A stretch of DNA of 25,069 nt, from IMG/VR virus record IMGVR_UViG_3300001979_000004, positions 1 to 25,069 of that record; one strand, 5' to 3'. The translations under genes were made by a program, and so were the position numbers. The DNA comes from a virus. The notes under the pieces are model-generated. The model was not told where the DNA came from and did not search any database. It saw only the letters and a list, made by a program, of their open reading frames with translations. Below are positions 7,307 to 14,185 of this stretch, piece by piece. Position 1 is the first letter of the stretch; each line of letters starts with the position of its first letter.

Positions 7307-7684
7307 GTGACAAAATTGCGTAGAAAACTCTTTGGCCGAGGATGGGAGCTCAGCGTCTTTGAGGATGACATTGGCTTGGTTCTCTCGCTCCCGGTCGATT
7401 CAGGTTTTTCGACACATAGCTTTGAATTTTACATCAAAAAGCCCGATCTCGAGGCCCTTCAGGGCAGTCAACTGCGGCACAAAGTATTGGAATTCATTCT
7501 GCATGAACGCCTTCAATGTCGAATGGATGAAGAAGCCCTTCGGAGGGTTGAAGAAGAAATAGGCCCAGTGATCCAGGCGGTTCTGCATGGAAATATAGCC
7601 CATCTTATTGAGGCGGTATCAGCCTCTCCGAATTCAGAGCGTATTCGGTATCGATTGAACGGGGCTGGATTAACTCTGGACTGA
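7307..7684 (+). CDS. Unknown protein on the opposite strand between protease and capsid genes (moron candidate)
   Basis: The start is GTG 7307, with GAGG seven bases upstream; the protein has 125 residues. It begins MTKLRRKLFGRGWELSVFEDDIGLVLSLPVDSG, a beta-strand-like section, and ends in helices (ALRRVEEEIGPVIQAVLHGNIAHLIEAV). There is no signal peptide, membrane segment or domain I can name. It runs against the late operon, and a hairpin that could serve as a terminator follows seven bases after its stop. Opposite orientation, own ribosome site and own terminator are the classical marks of a moron. Function unknown; immunity, superinfection exclusion and host fitness effects are all possible. 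Confidence 0.65.
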   Translation: MTKLRRKLFGRGWELSVFEDDIGLVLSLPVDSGFSTHSFEFYIKKPDLEALQGSQLRHKVLEFILHERLQCRMDEEALRRVEEEIGPVIQAVLHGNIAHLIEAVSASPNSERIRYRLNGAGLTLD

Positions 7685-7690
7685 ATGGCA

Positions 7691-7713
7691 GCAATTGGCG
7701 TGAAGCTAATTGC
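7691..7713 (+). terminator. Hairpin terminator candidate between converging genes
   Basis: GCAATTGGC (7691-7699) and GCTAATTGC (7705-7713) form a nine-base stem with one G-U pair and a five-base loop, followed on the + strand by CGTTTGCC. The T run is short, so strength is uncertain. It lies between the + strand gene ending at 7684 and the leftward protease gene ending at 7746. It could therefore act on either strand. If it stopped leftward transcripts, the capsid genes would depend on antitermination or their own promoter. Confidence 0.45.
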
Positions 7714-7745
7714 CGTTTGCCACCTTTCGGCCGTTACGGAAATTT

Positions 7746-8396
7746 TCATGCCGAGGATCGAAGCGCGGCTTCGGCCATTCGCATGCGGGTGGCGCGGATC
7801 AGATGCCTTTCCGGCTCGCCAATAAGCAGGGGAAAGGTTGCCTCGCTTGCGCGGACCTGCGCGCCGGGATCGGCGGGCACCGTCACAAAAGAAACCTCGT
7901 TCGGCGTCCAGCGCTCCACGAAAATCTTTTCAACGTCGCCCTTCTTCTGCGCTTCCTCGATTCGGATTTTGTCGATGGAGTAGCCGACGGACACATTCTT
8001 GATGATCTTGTCGGAGACCAGCCCAAACATGCGATCAGCGGCGGCATCAATGCCGGGCTTCGGAAACCGTATCGTGCACATGCCCTCGCCGCCTTCGACC
8101 CATGCGCGTTCCACAACGGCAACCTGCGAGAAGGTTGACCACCGGGAATGACTGTCGAGAACGGGAGCGCCGGCATTCATACGAGAGAGATCGAGTGCCC
8201 TTTCGCTGACGACAAGAATTTCGTCAAAAGGCACGGCCGTATCCCATCCGGTGTAACGGAGCCGGCGGACAGCCGCCCCCGTTGTAAACGCCAGCGTCAC
8301 CGCGCGCGCTTCGGCATCAATGGAGCTGTTAAGAGCCTCGCCGCGAAACTGCATCGGCAGACTCGTGGGTGCCTTTCGGACTTCAAGCTTCGTCAT
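7746..8396 (-). CDS. Prohead protease (HK97/S78-type serine protease)
   Basis: ATG 8396 gives 216 residues and overlaps the end of the portal gene by 14 bases; upstream codons of the frame are a portal shadow. The protein has the order of the U35/S78 prohead protease family: early beta hairpins (FRGEALNSSIDAEARAVTLAFTTGAAVRR), the phrase MNAGAPVLDSHSRWSTFSQVAVVERAWVEGGEGMCTIRFP with the probable catalytic His in DSHSR, then KIIKNVSVGYSIDKIRI with the Ser of VSVGY as likely nucleophile. WTPNEVSFVTVPADPGAQV is also typical. It cleaves scaffold and capsid segments in the prohead. In relatives it continues directly into the capsid protein, whereas here it stops after AEAALRSSA. Confidence 0.9.
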   Translation of the reverse strand: MTKLEVRKAPTSLPMQFRGEALNSSIDAEARAVTLAFTTGAAVRRLRYTGWDTAVPFDEILVVSERALDLSRMNAGAPVLDSHSRWSTFSQVAVVERAWVEGGEGMCTIRFPKPGIDAAADRMFGLVSDKIIKNVSVGYSIDKIRIEEAQKKGDVEKIFVERWTPNEVSFVTVPADPGAQVRASEATFPLLIGEPERHLIRATRMRMAEAALRSSA

Positions 8397-9921
8397 CGTC
8401 TTGGCTCTCTTCTGTCCTGTCGAGCGGGTCGTCATCCCATCCCTGTTGCAACTGGCCCGCCTGAGATACCCGGCGTGCGTCCGTATCGAAGACAAGCCCA
8501 AGCTTGTCTGTTTTATTTTGGAAGGCGGCGATTTCGGCAACCACCTCATCGGGGTCTTCGCCAGACTCCGCGATGACGGATGGATGCGACCGGAAGCCGG
8601 CGCGGACCTCTTTGATTTTCGCGTTTACGTCCTTCAAAGGGTCGGCAGAATAAAAGCGCGGCGGCGACCATTTAACAGGAACCTTCGGCGACTTGATCAA
8701 GCCGGCGAGATAAGCCGCCTCGCAAAACCAATCCCAAATGGGCTGCAACAGCATCGGAATAATGAACTTCCATTGCAGTTCGGAAATGATTTTCTTGAAG
8801 GCTTCAATGCCGATCTTGCCCGACGAATAGTTCACCTTGTCCAGCCTGCCAGTCAGGATGAAATACGGCATCCGCCAGCCGGCCGCGATGGTATGCAACA
8901 TCGAGACCTTGTAAGGATCGTATCCGCCGGTTGATGCCGGCTGCGAAAAATCGAGACGCCGGCCACCCACGGCATTGTAGAACGTGCCCGGTTCAAACTT
9001 CTCGACGCGCTCGCCACGGGCATTGTAAACGCCCGGCTGGATTGGCTTACCCGTTCCGTCATCCATCGGCGTACCGAGCATGTCGGCTTCCTCGCCGCCG
9101 CTCATCACGCCGACAAGGCATGATTCAAGGCGCTTTCGAACAAGCTCCGATTCCTCGTACTTCGCCAGATCGTGCATGTCGTCCATCGCCGGCACGCCCC
9201 ATGGCGTACCGCGAACCTGCGTTCGCTGCTTTTCGAAGACGTGAGCGATTTCCGAAGCCGGAACCGGCTTGGATACAACAGACGACAGTGGGTCGAAGAA
9301 GCTGTTGCCGGGATGAGAGCCGAACATCCAATAGGCACGTTTACGGCCGATGGCATCAAACTCGACACCCTGAATAATCTTGCCGCTTCCGGCAAGAATA
9401 CCTTCCTTCGTCGTGTCGATAAGGTCGGTTTCAATCACCTGCAATTGAAGCGGGACAGGCAAGCCATCCTCAAGCCGGCGACGACGACGACGCACCAAAC
9501 CATCGCCGGACTCGAACATGCCCCGGACGGCCAACGATTGCAGACCATAGAAATCTAGGTCGCCATCCGCATCGCAAACCTTGCTCCACTCGTCAAAAAG
9601 CTCGTTGACCTTTTTGTCCTTGGAGCGCGGTATTATCCCGTCGCCAATCGCATGGGAGACGAGCTGCGCGACAGCGTTCGCCGCGTAAGGATTGTTGCGA
9701 ACCAGATTGCGCATGCGGTCGCGAAGTGTGCGGCCGGCGCGGGATATTTCCGCGTCCGCCGACGTCGAGCGTGCACGCCTGCCGGATTTCAGGCGGCTGG
9801 TGTCGGCTGCGGCGTAGCTGCGCGACATGATGTCCATCGCGGCGCGGTGCTTGATACGCCGTAGGCCAGTTTCCGGCGCAAAATAGCCAATGGTCCGGTC
9901 AATCAGATTGGCGACACTCAT
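8383..9921 (-). CDS. Phage portal protein, lambda gpB family
   Basis: This 512-residue protein matches the lambda-type portal family (lambda gpB 533). Recognisable parts are the N-terminal ADTSRLKSGRRARSTSADAEISRAGRTLRDRMRNLVRNNPYAANAVAQLVSHAIGDGI, then FDEWSKVCDADGDLDFYGLQSLAVRGMFESGDGLV, QVIETDLIDT, DAIGRKRAYWMFGSHPG, EIAHVFEKQRTQVRGTPWGVPAMDDMHDL and the late RAGFRSHPSVIAESGEDPDEVVAEIA. Twelve copies form the ring at one vertex of the head through which DNA enters and leaves. Its ATG overlaps the stop of the gpW-like gene (TAATG). It ends in an acidic tail (TEESQDDDEA). Confidence 0.95.
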   Translation of the reverse strand: MSVANLIDRTIGYFAPETGLRRIKHRAAMDIMSRSYAAADTSRLKSGRRARSTSADAEISRAGRTLRDRMRNLVRNNPYAANAVAQLVSHAIGDGIIPRSKDKKVNELFDEWSKVCDADGDLDFYGLQSLAVRGMFESGDGLVRRRRRRLEDGLPVPLQLQVIETDLIDTTKEGILAGSGKIIQGVEFDAIGRKRAYWMFGSHPGNSFFDPLSSVVSKPVPASEIAHVFEKQRTQVRGTPWGVPAMDDMHDLAKYEESELVRKRLESCLVGVMSGGEEADMLGTPMDDGTGKPIQPGVYNARGERVEKFEPGTFYNAVGGRRLDFSQPASTGGYDPYKVSMLHTIAAGWRMPYFILTGRLDKVNYSSGKIGIEAFKKIISELQWKFIIPMLLQPIWDWFCEAAYLAGLIKSPKVPVKWSPPRFYSADPLKDVNAKIKEVRAGFRSHPSVIAESGEDPDEVVAEIAAFQNKTDKLGLVFDTDARRVSQAGQLQQGWDDDPLDRTEESQDDDEA

Positions 9922-10115
9922 TAGTCGAGCGCCGCGCGAATGATCGGTGCACGGGACGAGAGGCTGACCTTCAATGCCGCAAGCGCTTCCCGCATCTCTT
10001 TCAAAGAGTGATACTCCACTTCACGGCGGGTGCCCCCGGAGTGAAAAATCACCTTCCTCGCGCCCATGGCAATGGCGTCTTCGAGTGCGGTGATCTGATC
10101 GTCTTTCGTAGCCAT
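9921..10115 (-). CDS. Head-tail joining protein, lambda gpW-like
   Basis: ATG 10115, two bases after the terminase stop codon, gives 64 residues, close to lambda gpW (68). Two helices flank a beta hairpin: DQITALEDAIAMGARKVIFHSGGTRREVEYHSLKEMREALAALKV. This matches the gpW pattern 'L..le.Ai..G...v...g..v.y.s..el...l..L'. gpW binds the portal after packaging and holds DNA in the head. The position between terminase and portal is exactly that in lambda. Earlier in-frame starts lie inside the terminase gene and are less likely. Confidence 0.88.
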   Translation of the reverse strand: MATKDDQITALEDAIAMGARKVIFHSGGTRREVEYHSLKEMREALAALKVSLSSRAPIIRAALD

Positions 10116-10117
10116 CG

Positions 10118-11896
10118 CTATAACCACTCCGATGTTGCTATCTTCTGAGCTTGTGAGGATGCCGGCGCTTGCGGCGGCGTGGATAGCTCGCCCTCGCGAT
10201 GCGCCCAATTGGGATTGACCATTTGCCGGGCGGCAAAGGCATAGACCGTGCAGTCAAGCGCCTCGTGGCGGCGACCGGGCACCGGTACGAATTGGCGGCT
10301 CGACTGCCCGCGCACATAGCGAACAACCATCTGCTCGCCCGTGACCTGCTCATACCAAACGTCCGGCAAGTCCCTCGAAAAGCGCATGGACTTCGGGCGA
10401 GCGAGGCGACCAAATATGTTGCTCTTGATGCTTTCGACACCAACGATGAAGAGACGCCCGCCCTTTACGGTCGTCTTCGAACGCTCGATCCACGGCCGGT
10501 TTCCCGCCGCTCCCTTGATAGCAAAGATGCGACGATTGAAGCGAGGGAACGCATAACGATAGACCGTTTCCATGGTCTCGCCGTCCGAACTATCTATGCA
10601 GACGGCATCGACCTTGATCACGCCGCCGAGCGGGTGCTTCCACCGGGCAGACAGCGCAAGGTCCAGTTCGGTCCACGTCGAGTGATCGTCATAACGGCCC
10701 CAAATCACGGTATGCCCGAGAATGTAGGGGATGCCCGCCTTATCCCAACCCACGAAGGTCGCTTCTAGTCGATCATCCTGCACGTCAACGCCGACGGTGA
10801 TAATGAGGACGTCGATAGGGATATTCTCAAGCCCGAAATCTTCGGCGCGCGTCGCAAGCTCGATATCGTCCAGTTCGTCGCTTTCATCCTCCCATCCTTC
10901 GGCGAGGATCGTATTCACGAACGTTTGCAGCGTCGAAGGATCATTCTTGACGGTGACAAACTCGCGCGCCAAGCGGCCCCAGGACGCATTCGGCAGAAGC
11001 GAAATCAGGGCGTTCATGCGAAAGCCGGCATGGTCCTTGACTTCCGGTCGCAGTGCTCGCCAGCGCCCGGCGGCGACCATCGCCGGTTTGTGTCTCTCGT
11101 CTATGGCGCAACCGCACTCCGGACACACATAGTAAGCCTTCTCCGGCTCGCCCTCGGGCCAATGAATGTCGCTCCATTTCAATTCGTGAAAGTGACCGCA
11201 CTCCGGACAAGGCAACTCGTAAATGCGCTTGTCCGATTGCTCGTAGGCGCGCAAGACATGACTCGTCGCCTTGTAGACAGGCGTTGACCCCATGACGATT
11301 TTGCGATCTGCGAACGAAAGCGTACGCCGCTCGGCAAGCAGGATCGGCGAGCCCTCTTTCGTCGCATCCATGCCGTCCGCTTCGTCAATGAAGAGGATAC
11401 GAACGTTGTGACGACGAAGATTTCGCGGTGCCTTTGCCGCGATGACCTTGAGGAAGCCGCCGGGAAACCGCCGAGCTAGGAGCGTATTGCGACCGCCTTC
11501 GTCGGTATCTCCCGTCAGCAAACCCCGCAGCGCAGGCGATGCGTCAAAGATCGGCTCGACATCGGAAACCATATAGTCGCGGCAGTCGGCTTCTGTTGGC
11601 AGAAGCGATAGGATGGGCGACGGGTCGTTGTAGCAGAAGCTTGCCAGCGCGCTCGTGAGCAACGTCGTGAAGCCAACACGAACCGGCTTAACCAAGGTGA
11701 CGCGTTCGATTGCAGCGCTGCCGATAGCATCCGCAATCTCGACCTGCGGCGGCCAGAGCCGGACCATGCCCGTGAGCGATGACACGCCTTCGGGCAGGTA
11801 AACGGTCTTTTCAATCCACTCCGACAGCTTCAATTTTGGAGGCGGTAGCAGACTGTCCCACAGCGCCCGCCGCAATGTCGTCAGAGCTGATTCCAT
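10118..11896 (-). CDS. Terminase large subunit, GpA family
   Basis: This is the packaging motor and cos-cutting nuclease, about 592 residues from ATG 11896 (a GTG four codons earlier, 11908, is possible). Numbering from that GTG, the deviant Walker A is KPVRVGFTT near 74-82, as in lambda gpA (KSARVGYSK), and Walker B is ILFIDEAD near 171-178. A zinc-binding pair, CPEC near 234-237 and CPEC near 262-265, is usual in GpA proteins. The nuclease part follows with GVDVQDDRLEATFVGW, AVCIDSSDG and the closing RRHEALDCTVYAFAA. GpA-type terminases act on cos sites, so this phage should have cohesive ends. The start lies within the end of the small-subunit gene, which is compatible with coupled translation. 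Confidence 0.96.
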   Translation of the reverse strand: MESALTTLRRALWDSLLPPPKLKLSEWIEKTVYLPEGVSSLTGMVRLWPPQVEIADAIGSAAIERVTLVKPVRVGFTTLLTSALASFCYNDPSPILSLLPTEADCRDYMVSDVEPIFDASPALRGLLTGDTDEGGRNTLLARRFPGGFLKVIAAKAPRNLRRHNVRILFIDEADGMDATKEGSPILLAERRTLSFADRKIVMGSTPVYKATSHVLRAYEQSDKRIYELPCPECGHFHELKWSDIHWPEGEPEKAYYVCPECGCAIDERHKPAMVAAGRWRALRPEVKDHAGFRMNALISLLPNASWGRLAREFVTVKNDPSTLQTFVNTILAEGWEDESDELDDIELATRAEDFGLENIPIDVLIITVGVDVQDDRLEATFVGWDKAGIPYILGHTVIWGRYDDHSTWTELDLALSARWKHPLGGVIKVDAVCIDSSDGETMETVYRYAFPRFNRRIFAIKGAAGNRPWIERSKTTVKGGRLFIVGVESIKSNIFGRLARPKSMRFSRDLPDVWYEQVTGEQMVVRYVRGQSSRQFVPVPGRRHEALDCTVYAFAARQMVNPNWAHREGELSTPPQAPASSQAQKIATSEWL

Positions 11897-12545
11897 TGTC
11901 TTCGTCACCGAGTCCGGTAAGCGCCGATCTGATTTCGCGGTCGATCAGGTCAACGTCGTAAGTGGTGAGGTGTGGAAGGAGCTGGCGACAGCGCGAAGGG
12001 ACCGAAAGCATGCCGTTGCGGATGCGACGACCGAGCGAAGTCCATTCGTGCCGCACGTCAGCAATCGCAATCAGTTCCCGACGAAGCGCCGCATTCTTCA
12101 ACGCGGTTTGGTCGGCCTGCTCTCTCGCCAGACGCGTGCGCTCCGCAGTCAATACGTCGGAGCCGTCGCCGGTTCGTCCGGCTGCGACCATGCGAAGATG
12201 CTCGCAGTAGAGTTGAACCGACCGAGCCATGTCGAAGCGATTCCGTTCTGTCTTCGCAACGATTCCACGCTCGACAAAATCGGAGATCGCCCGCTTTGAA
12301 ACACCAAGCAATTCCGCCAACTCCGATGCGGTGATTTCGCCGTCGCCGGCGTCCGTCGTCTCGCCTTCCGGTGCTTCCGACTGCTCCAACAGCGTGGTTT
12401 GGTCCGCCGCTGCCTGTTTCTTGTGCGCTTTGGCCGCATAGCTTGGGCTGACATCGAATTTTTCGGCCGCATCGCGAACGGAATGGCCCTCATCCATGTA
12501 GGCGATGACCTGCAAACGAAGTTCTTCGGGGTAGCTCTTAGCCAT
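11811..12545 (-). CDS. Terminase small subunit, Nu1-like, with an extra N-terminal HTH domain
   Basis: This 244-residue protein joins two DNA-binding parts. Residues 1-45 (YPEELRLQVIAYMDEGHSVRDAAEKFDVSPSYAAKAHKKQ) read like the helix-turn-helix at the start of IS630-type transposases. After an acidic linker, residues 68-155 match Nu1-type small subunits: EITASELAELLGVSKRAISDFVERGIVAKTERNRFDMARSVQLYCEHLR and the helix ERTRLAREQADQTALKNAALRRELI. The Nu1 domain recognises cos and recruits the large subunit. Lambda Nu1 is 181 residues, so the extra N-terminal domain is real added length. The C-terminal region overlaps the terminase large gene by about 90 bases. The likely target site lies in 12546-12709. 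Confidence 0.88.
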   Translation of the reverse strand: MAKSYPEELRLQVIAYMDEGHSVRDAAEKFDVSPSYAAKAHKKQAAADQTTLLEQSEAPEGETTDAGDGEITASELAELLGVSKRAISDFVERGIVAKTERNRFDMARSVQLYCEHLRMVAAGRTGDGSDVLTAERTRLAREQADQTALKNAALRRELIAIADVRHEWTSLGRRIRNGMLSVPSRCRQLLPHLTTYDVDLIDREIRSALTGLGDEDNGISSDDIAAGAVGQSATASKIEAVGVD

Positions 12546-12660
12546 CTGATTCCGATTCCACCGAAAGAGCGGCGGAATCCCCTTATGATTTTTTTCACAG
12601 AGCGAAATCCCGCAGTCGCGCGCACCCGCTAATCGTCCTCTTTCGGGGGAAGGACCCGCC

Positions 12661-12693
12661 CGAGGGGGGCGGCGGGTGACGGTCGCCGAGGGG
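12661..12693. other. Possible cos site region
   Basis: The 164-base space before the small terminase gene has no reading frame and is very GC-rich. It contains GGGCGGCG (12667-12674), identical to the first eight bases of the lambda cohesive end. Directly after it comes the 13-base imperfect palindrome GGTGACGGTCGCC (12675-12687). Lambda cosN is also a GC-rich imperfect dyad next to the Nu1 gene. The short match could be chance in GC-rich DNA, and orientation relative to the terminase genes is not that of lambda, so this is only a candidate. Confidence 0.35.
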
Positions 12694-12709
12694 TCGAAGA
12701 GTCGGCCTG

Positions 12710-13279
12710 TCAGGGCACGAGCTTGGTCAATGCGGCTTCGACCCGCTCTTTGAGCAGCGGTGCCGCGACCCGATGGAAGGCGGCAGACGTTGCGCCCTTG
12801 GTCATCTCCTGCGGGATGAACACGCCAGAGCGGGCAAAGGTAATCTTCGTGCCCGCAGTGTTCAGACGGTAGAAGACATGCCCGTTGAAGTGAGAGACAA
12901 CCTTGCGGTCAGGGAACAAGGCACCACGCATGAACGTGCCGGGATAGAGCGTCGGCTTGCCGAATGGCCTCGCCACTACCCCCGCCGGGGTTTCCTTGGG
13001 GCGAAGGTACTTCAGGCGAATGTTGCCGCCCTTCGTCACCATCTCGTAGTAAAGCTTGCCCGGTCGCGCCGACGATGGATTGCCAATCGCCTTGACGATG
13101 GTCGCACGCGGCAGGCCGGTTTGCTTGGTCAGCTCGCGAACGACAACCGTCTTGGCGCGACCACCCACCTGATTGACGATGCGCGGCAAGACCTTCGGGA
13201 AACGGTCTTTCAGCTCCCCAATGCGCCTGCCGTATTCCGAAAGGTTACGGTCAACCCATTGCATGGATATCGCGGTCAT
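12710..13279 (-). CDS. Tail protein Z-like (lambda gpZ / prophage tail Z)
   Basis: ATG 13279 has AGGTGGGG eight bases upstream, which decides the start and gives 189 residues, close to lambda gpZ (192). The sequence matches the Prophage_tailZ pattern: a helix with FPKVLPRIVNQVGGRAKTVVVRELTKQTGLPRATIVKAIG, the beta stretch LYYEMVTKGGNIRLKYLRPKETPAGVVARPFGKPTLYPGTFMRG and a final GHVFYRLNT. gpZ is a tail completion protein in lambda. Here it lies upstream of the terminase genes instead of beside the tail terminator, which is unusual. It is the first gene after the terminator at 13307-13331. Confidence 0.85.
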   Translation of the reverse strand: MTAISMQWVDRNLSEYGRRIGELKDRFPKVLPRIVNQVGGRAKTVVVRELTKQTGLPRATIVKAIGNPSSARPGKLYYEMVTKGGNIRLKYLRPKETPAGVVARPFGKPTLYPGTFMRGALFPDRKVVSHFNGHVFYRLNTAGTKITFARSGVFIPQEMTKGATSAAFHRVAAPLLKERVEAALTKLVP

Positions 13280-13306
13280 CAGCAAAGCCCCACCTATGGA
13301 ACGCAG

Positions 13307-13331
13307 AAAAGGCGATCCCGTGGACCGCCTT
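13307..13331 (-). terminator. Intrinsic terminator between NusG-like gene and late operon
   Basis: On the minus strand, AAGGCGGTCC, loop ACG, then GGATCGCCTT form a ten-base stem with a single G-U pair, followed by TT and CTG so that TTTT trails the GC-rich core. This is the clearest intrinsic terminator in the window. It lies 28 bases ahead of the gpZ-like start, downstream of the NusG-like gene, where it would cut late transcription unless RNA polymerase is modified. The rest of the space to 13507 holds a small CTCTC/GAGAG hairpin (13382-13395) and no gene I can support. Confidence 0.8.
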
Positions 13332-13507
13332 CGATACGATGATGATTTTGGCAATGCAGTAGCACCGGCCTTGAATCGCTGCTCTCATTCGAGAGAGTCA
13401 AGGCAGGGTCCACCCGGCTTAACAGCGTGGAAGCTTTTGGCTCCGCTCGCCTGCCCCGAAGGTGGCGCGCTTGCACATGGACGGTAGATCATCCTGGCCA
13501 TTGCATC

Positions 13508-14185
13508 TCACAACTTTTCCAAGAGTGCAAGAGGGGCGTCTACAAGGTGCACCTTGCCGAAAAGTTCCAGCTTGACGACGGCACCCGTTGCCATGCGCTC
13601 GCCGCCGAACGAACGGCCCTTGCGCATTTTGCAGATGATCCCTGCCAACTTCGCGAAGGGGCCAAAGGTGAAGCGGACTGCATCGCCGCGACCGAACTGC
13701 TTGCAGTGATCCCGATCCGGCGCATCATCGAACGCCTTGAATCGAAGGATTTCTTGTTCGGAGACACGATGCGGCGAGATCATACCGCCGACGAAGCCAG
13801 CGACCCCGTCCACCCGGCAAATACCGCATACCGCAGCCGGCGAATAGACGATGTTGACCATCACATACCCAGGCAGTAGCGGGCGCATCACGTCAGCAAC
13901 CACCTTGCCGCGAACGACCTGTTGCCCGACGTTTTCGAGCGGCAAAAAAACCTTCACGCCGGCCTTGTGAAGTGCCTCTTCAACAACTTTTTCCTGCCTG
14001 TGCTTTGTCTCGAGCACGAACCATTCGCGCTTTCCCGGCTGATTTTCCGTCGCCATCGACAGCATCGTCGCCTTGATTCGCTTACGGTCGCGCACCTGAT
14101 CGAACAGCGATGCAAAGCGCGTCAGGTCGTAAGCCTCTGGATTGACCGGTTTGCTGGCAGCGTAGATTTTCACGTTATGCATCAT
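13508..14185 (-). CDS. Phage NusG/RfaH-like transcription antitermination protein
   Basis: ATG 14185 (or the adjacent ATG 14182) follows GAGGGA and gives about 225 residues. Residues about 52-150 are a NusG N-terminal domain: REWFVLETKHRQEKVVEEALHKAGVKVFLPLENV, then RPLLPGYVMVNIVYSPAAVCGICRVDGVAGFVGG, the RNA-polymerase-binding core. Residues about 178-225 are a KOW-type end (FGRGDAVRFTFGPFAKLAGIICKMRKG...VKLELFGKVHLVDAPLALLEKL). A leading 50 residues are extra. NusG paralogues such as RfaH act on particular operons by making polymerase ignore terminators. Last in the early operon and directly before a terminator and the late genes, this one is a strong candidate for the phage's late antiterminator, the job done by Q in lambda. 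Confidence 0.85.
   Translation of the reverse strand: MMHNVKIYAASKPVNPEAYDLTRFASLFDQVRDRKRIKATMLSMATENQPGKREWFVLETKHRQEKVVEEALHKAGVKVFLPLENVGQQVVRGKVVADVMRPLLPGYVMVNIVYSPAAVCGICRVDGVAGFVGGMISPHRVSEQEILRFKAFDDAPDRDHCKQFGRGDAVRFTFGPFAKLAGIICKMRKGRSFGGERMATGAVVKLELFGKVHLVDAPLALLEKL

Noticed and set aside
13173-13487. + strand frame across the gpZ start and terminator
   Set aside because: It overlaps a well-supported gene start and a terminator hairpin, and has no ribosome site.
13385-13501. 38-codon minus frame directly after the NusG-like gene
   Set aside because: Weak ribosome site and no recognisable sequence. The space more likely holds RNA signals for antitermination.
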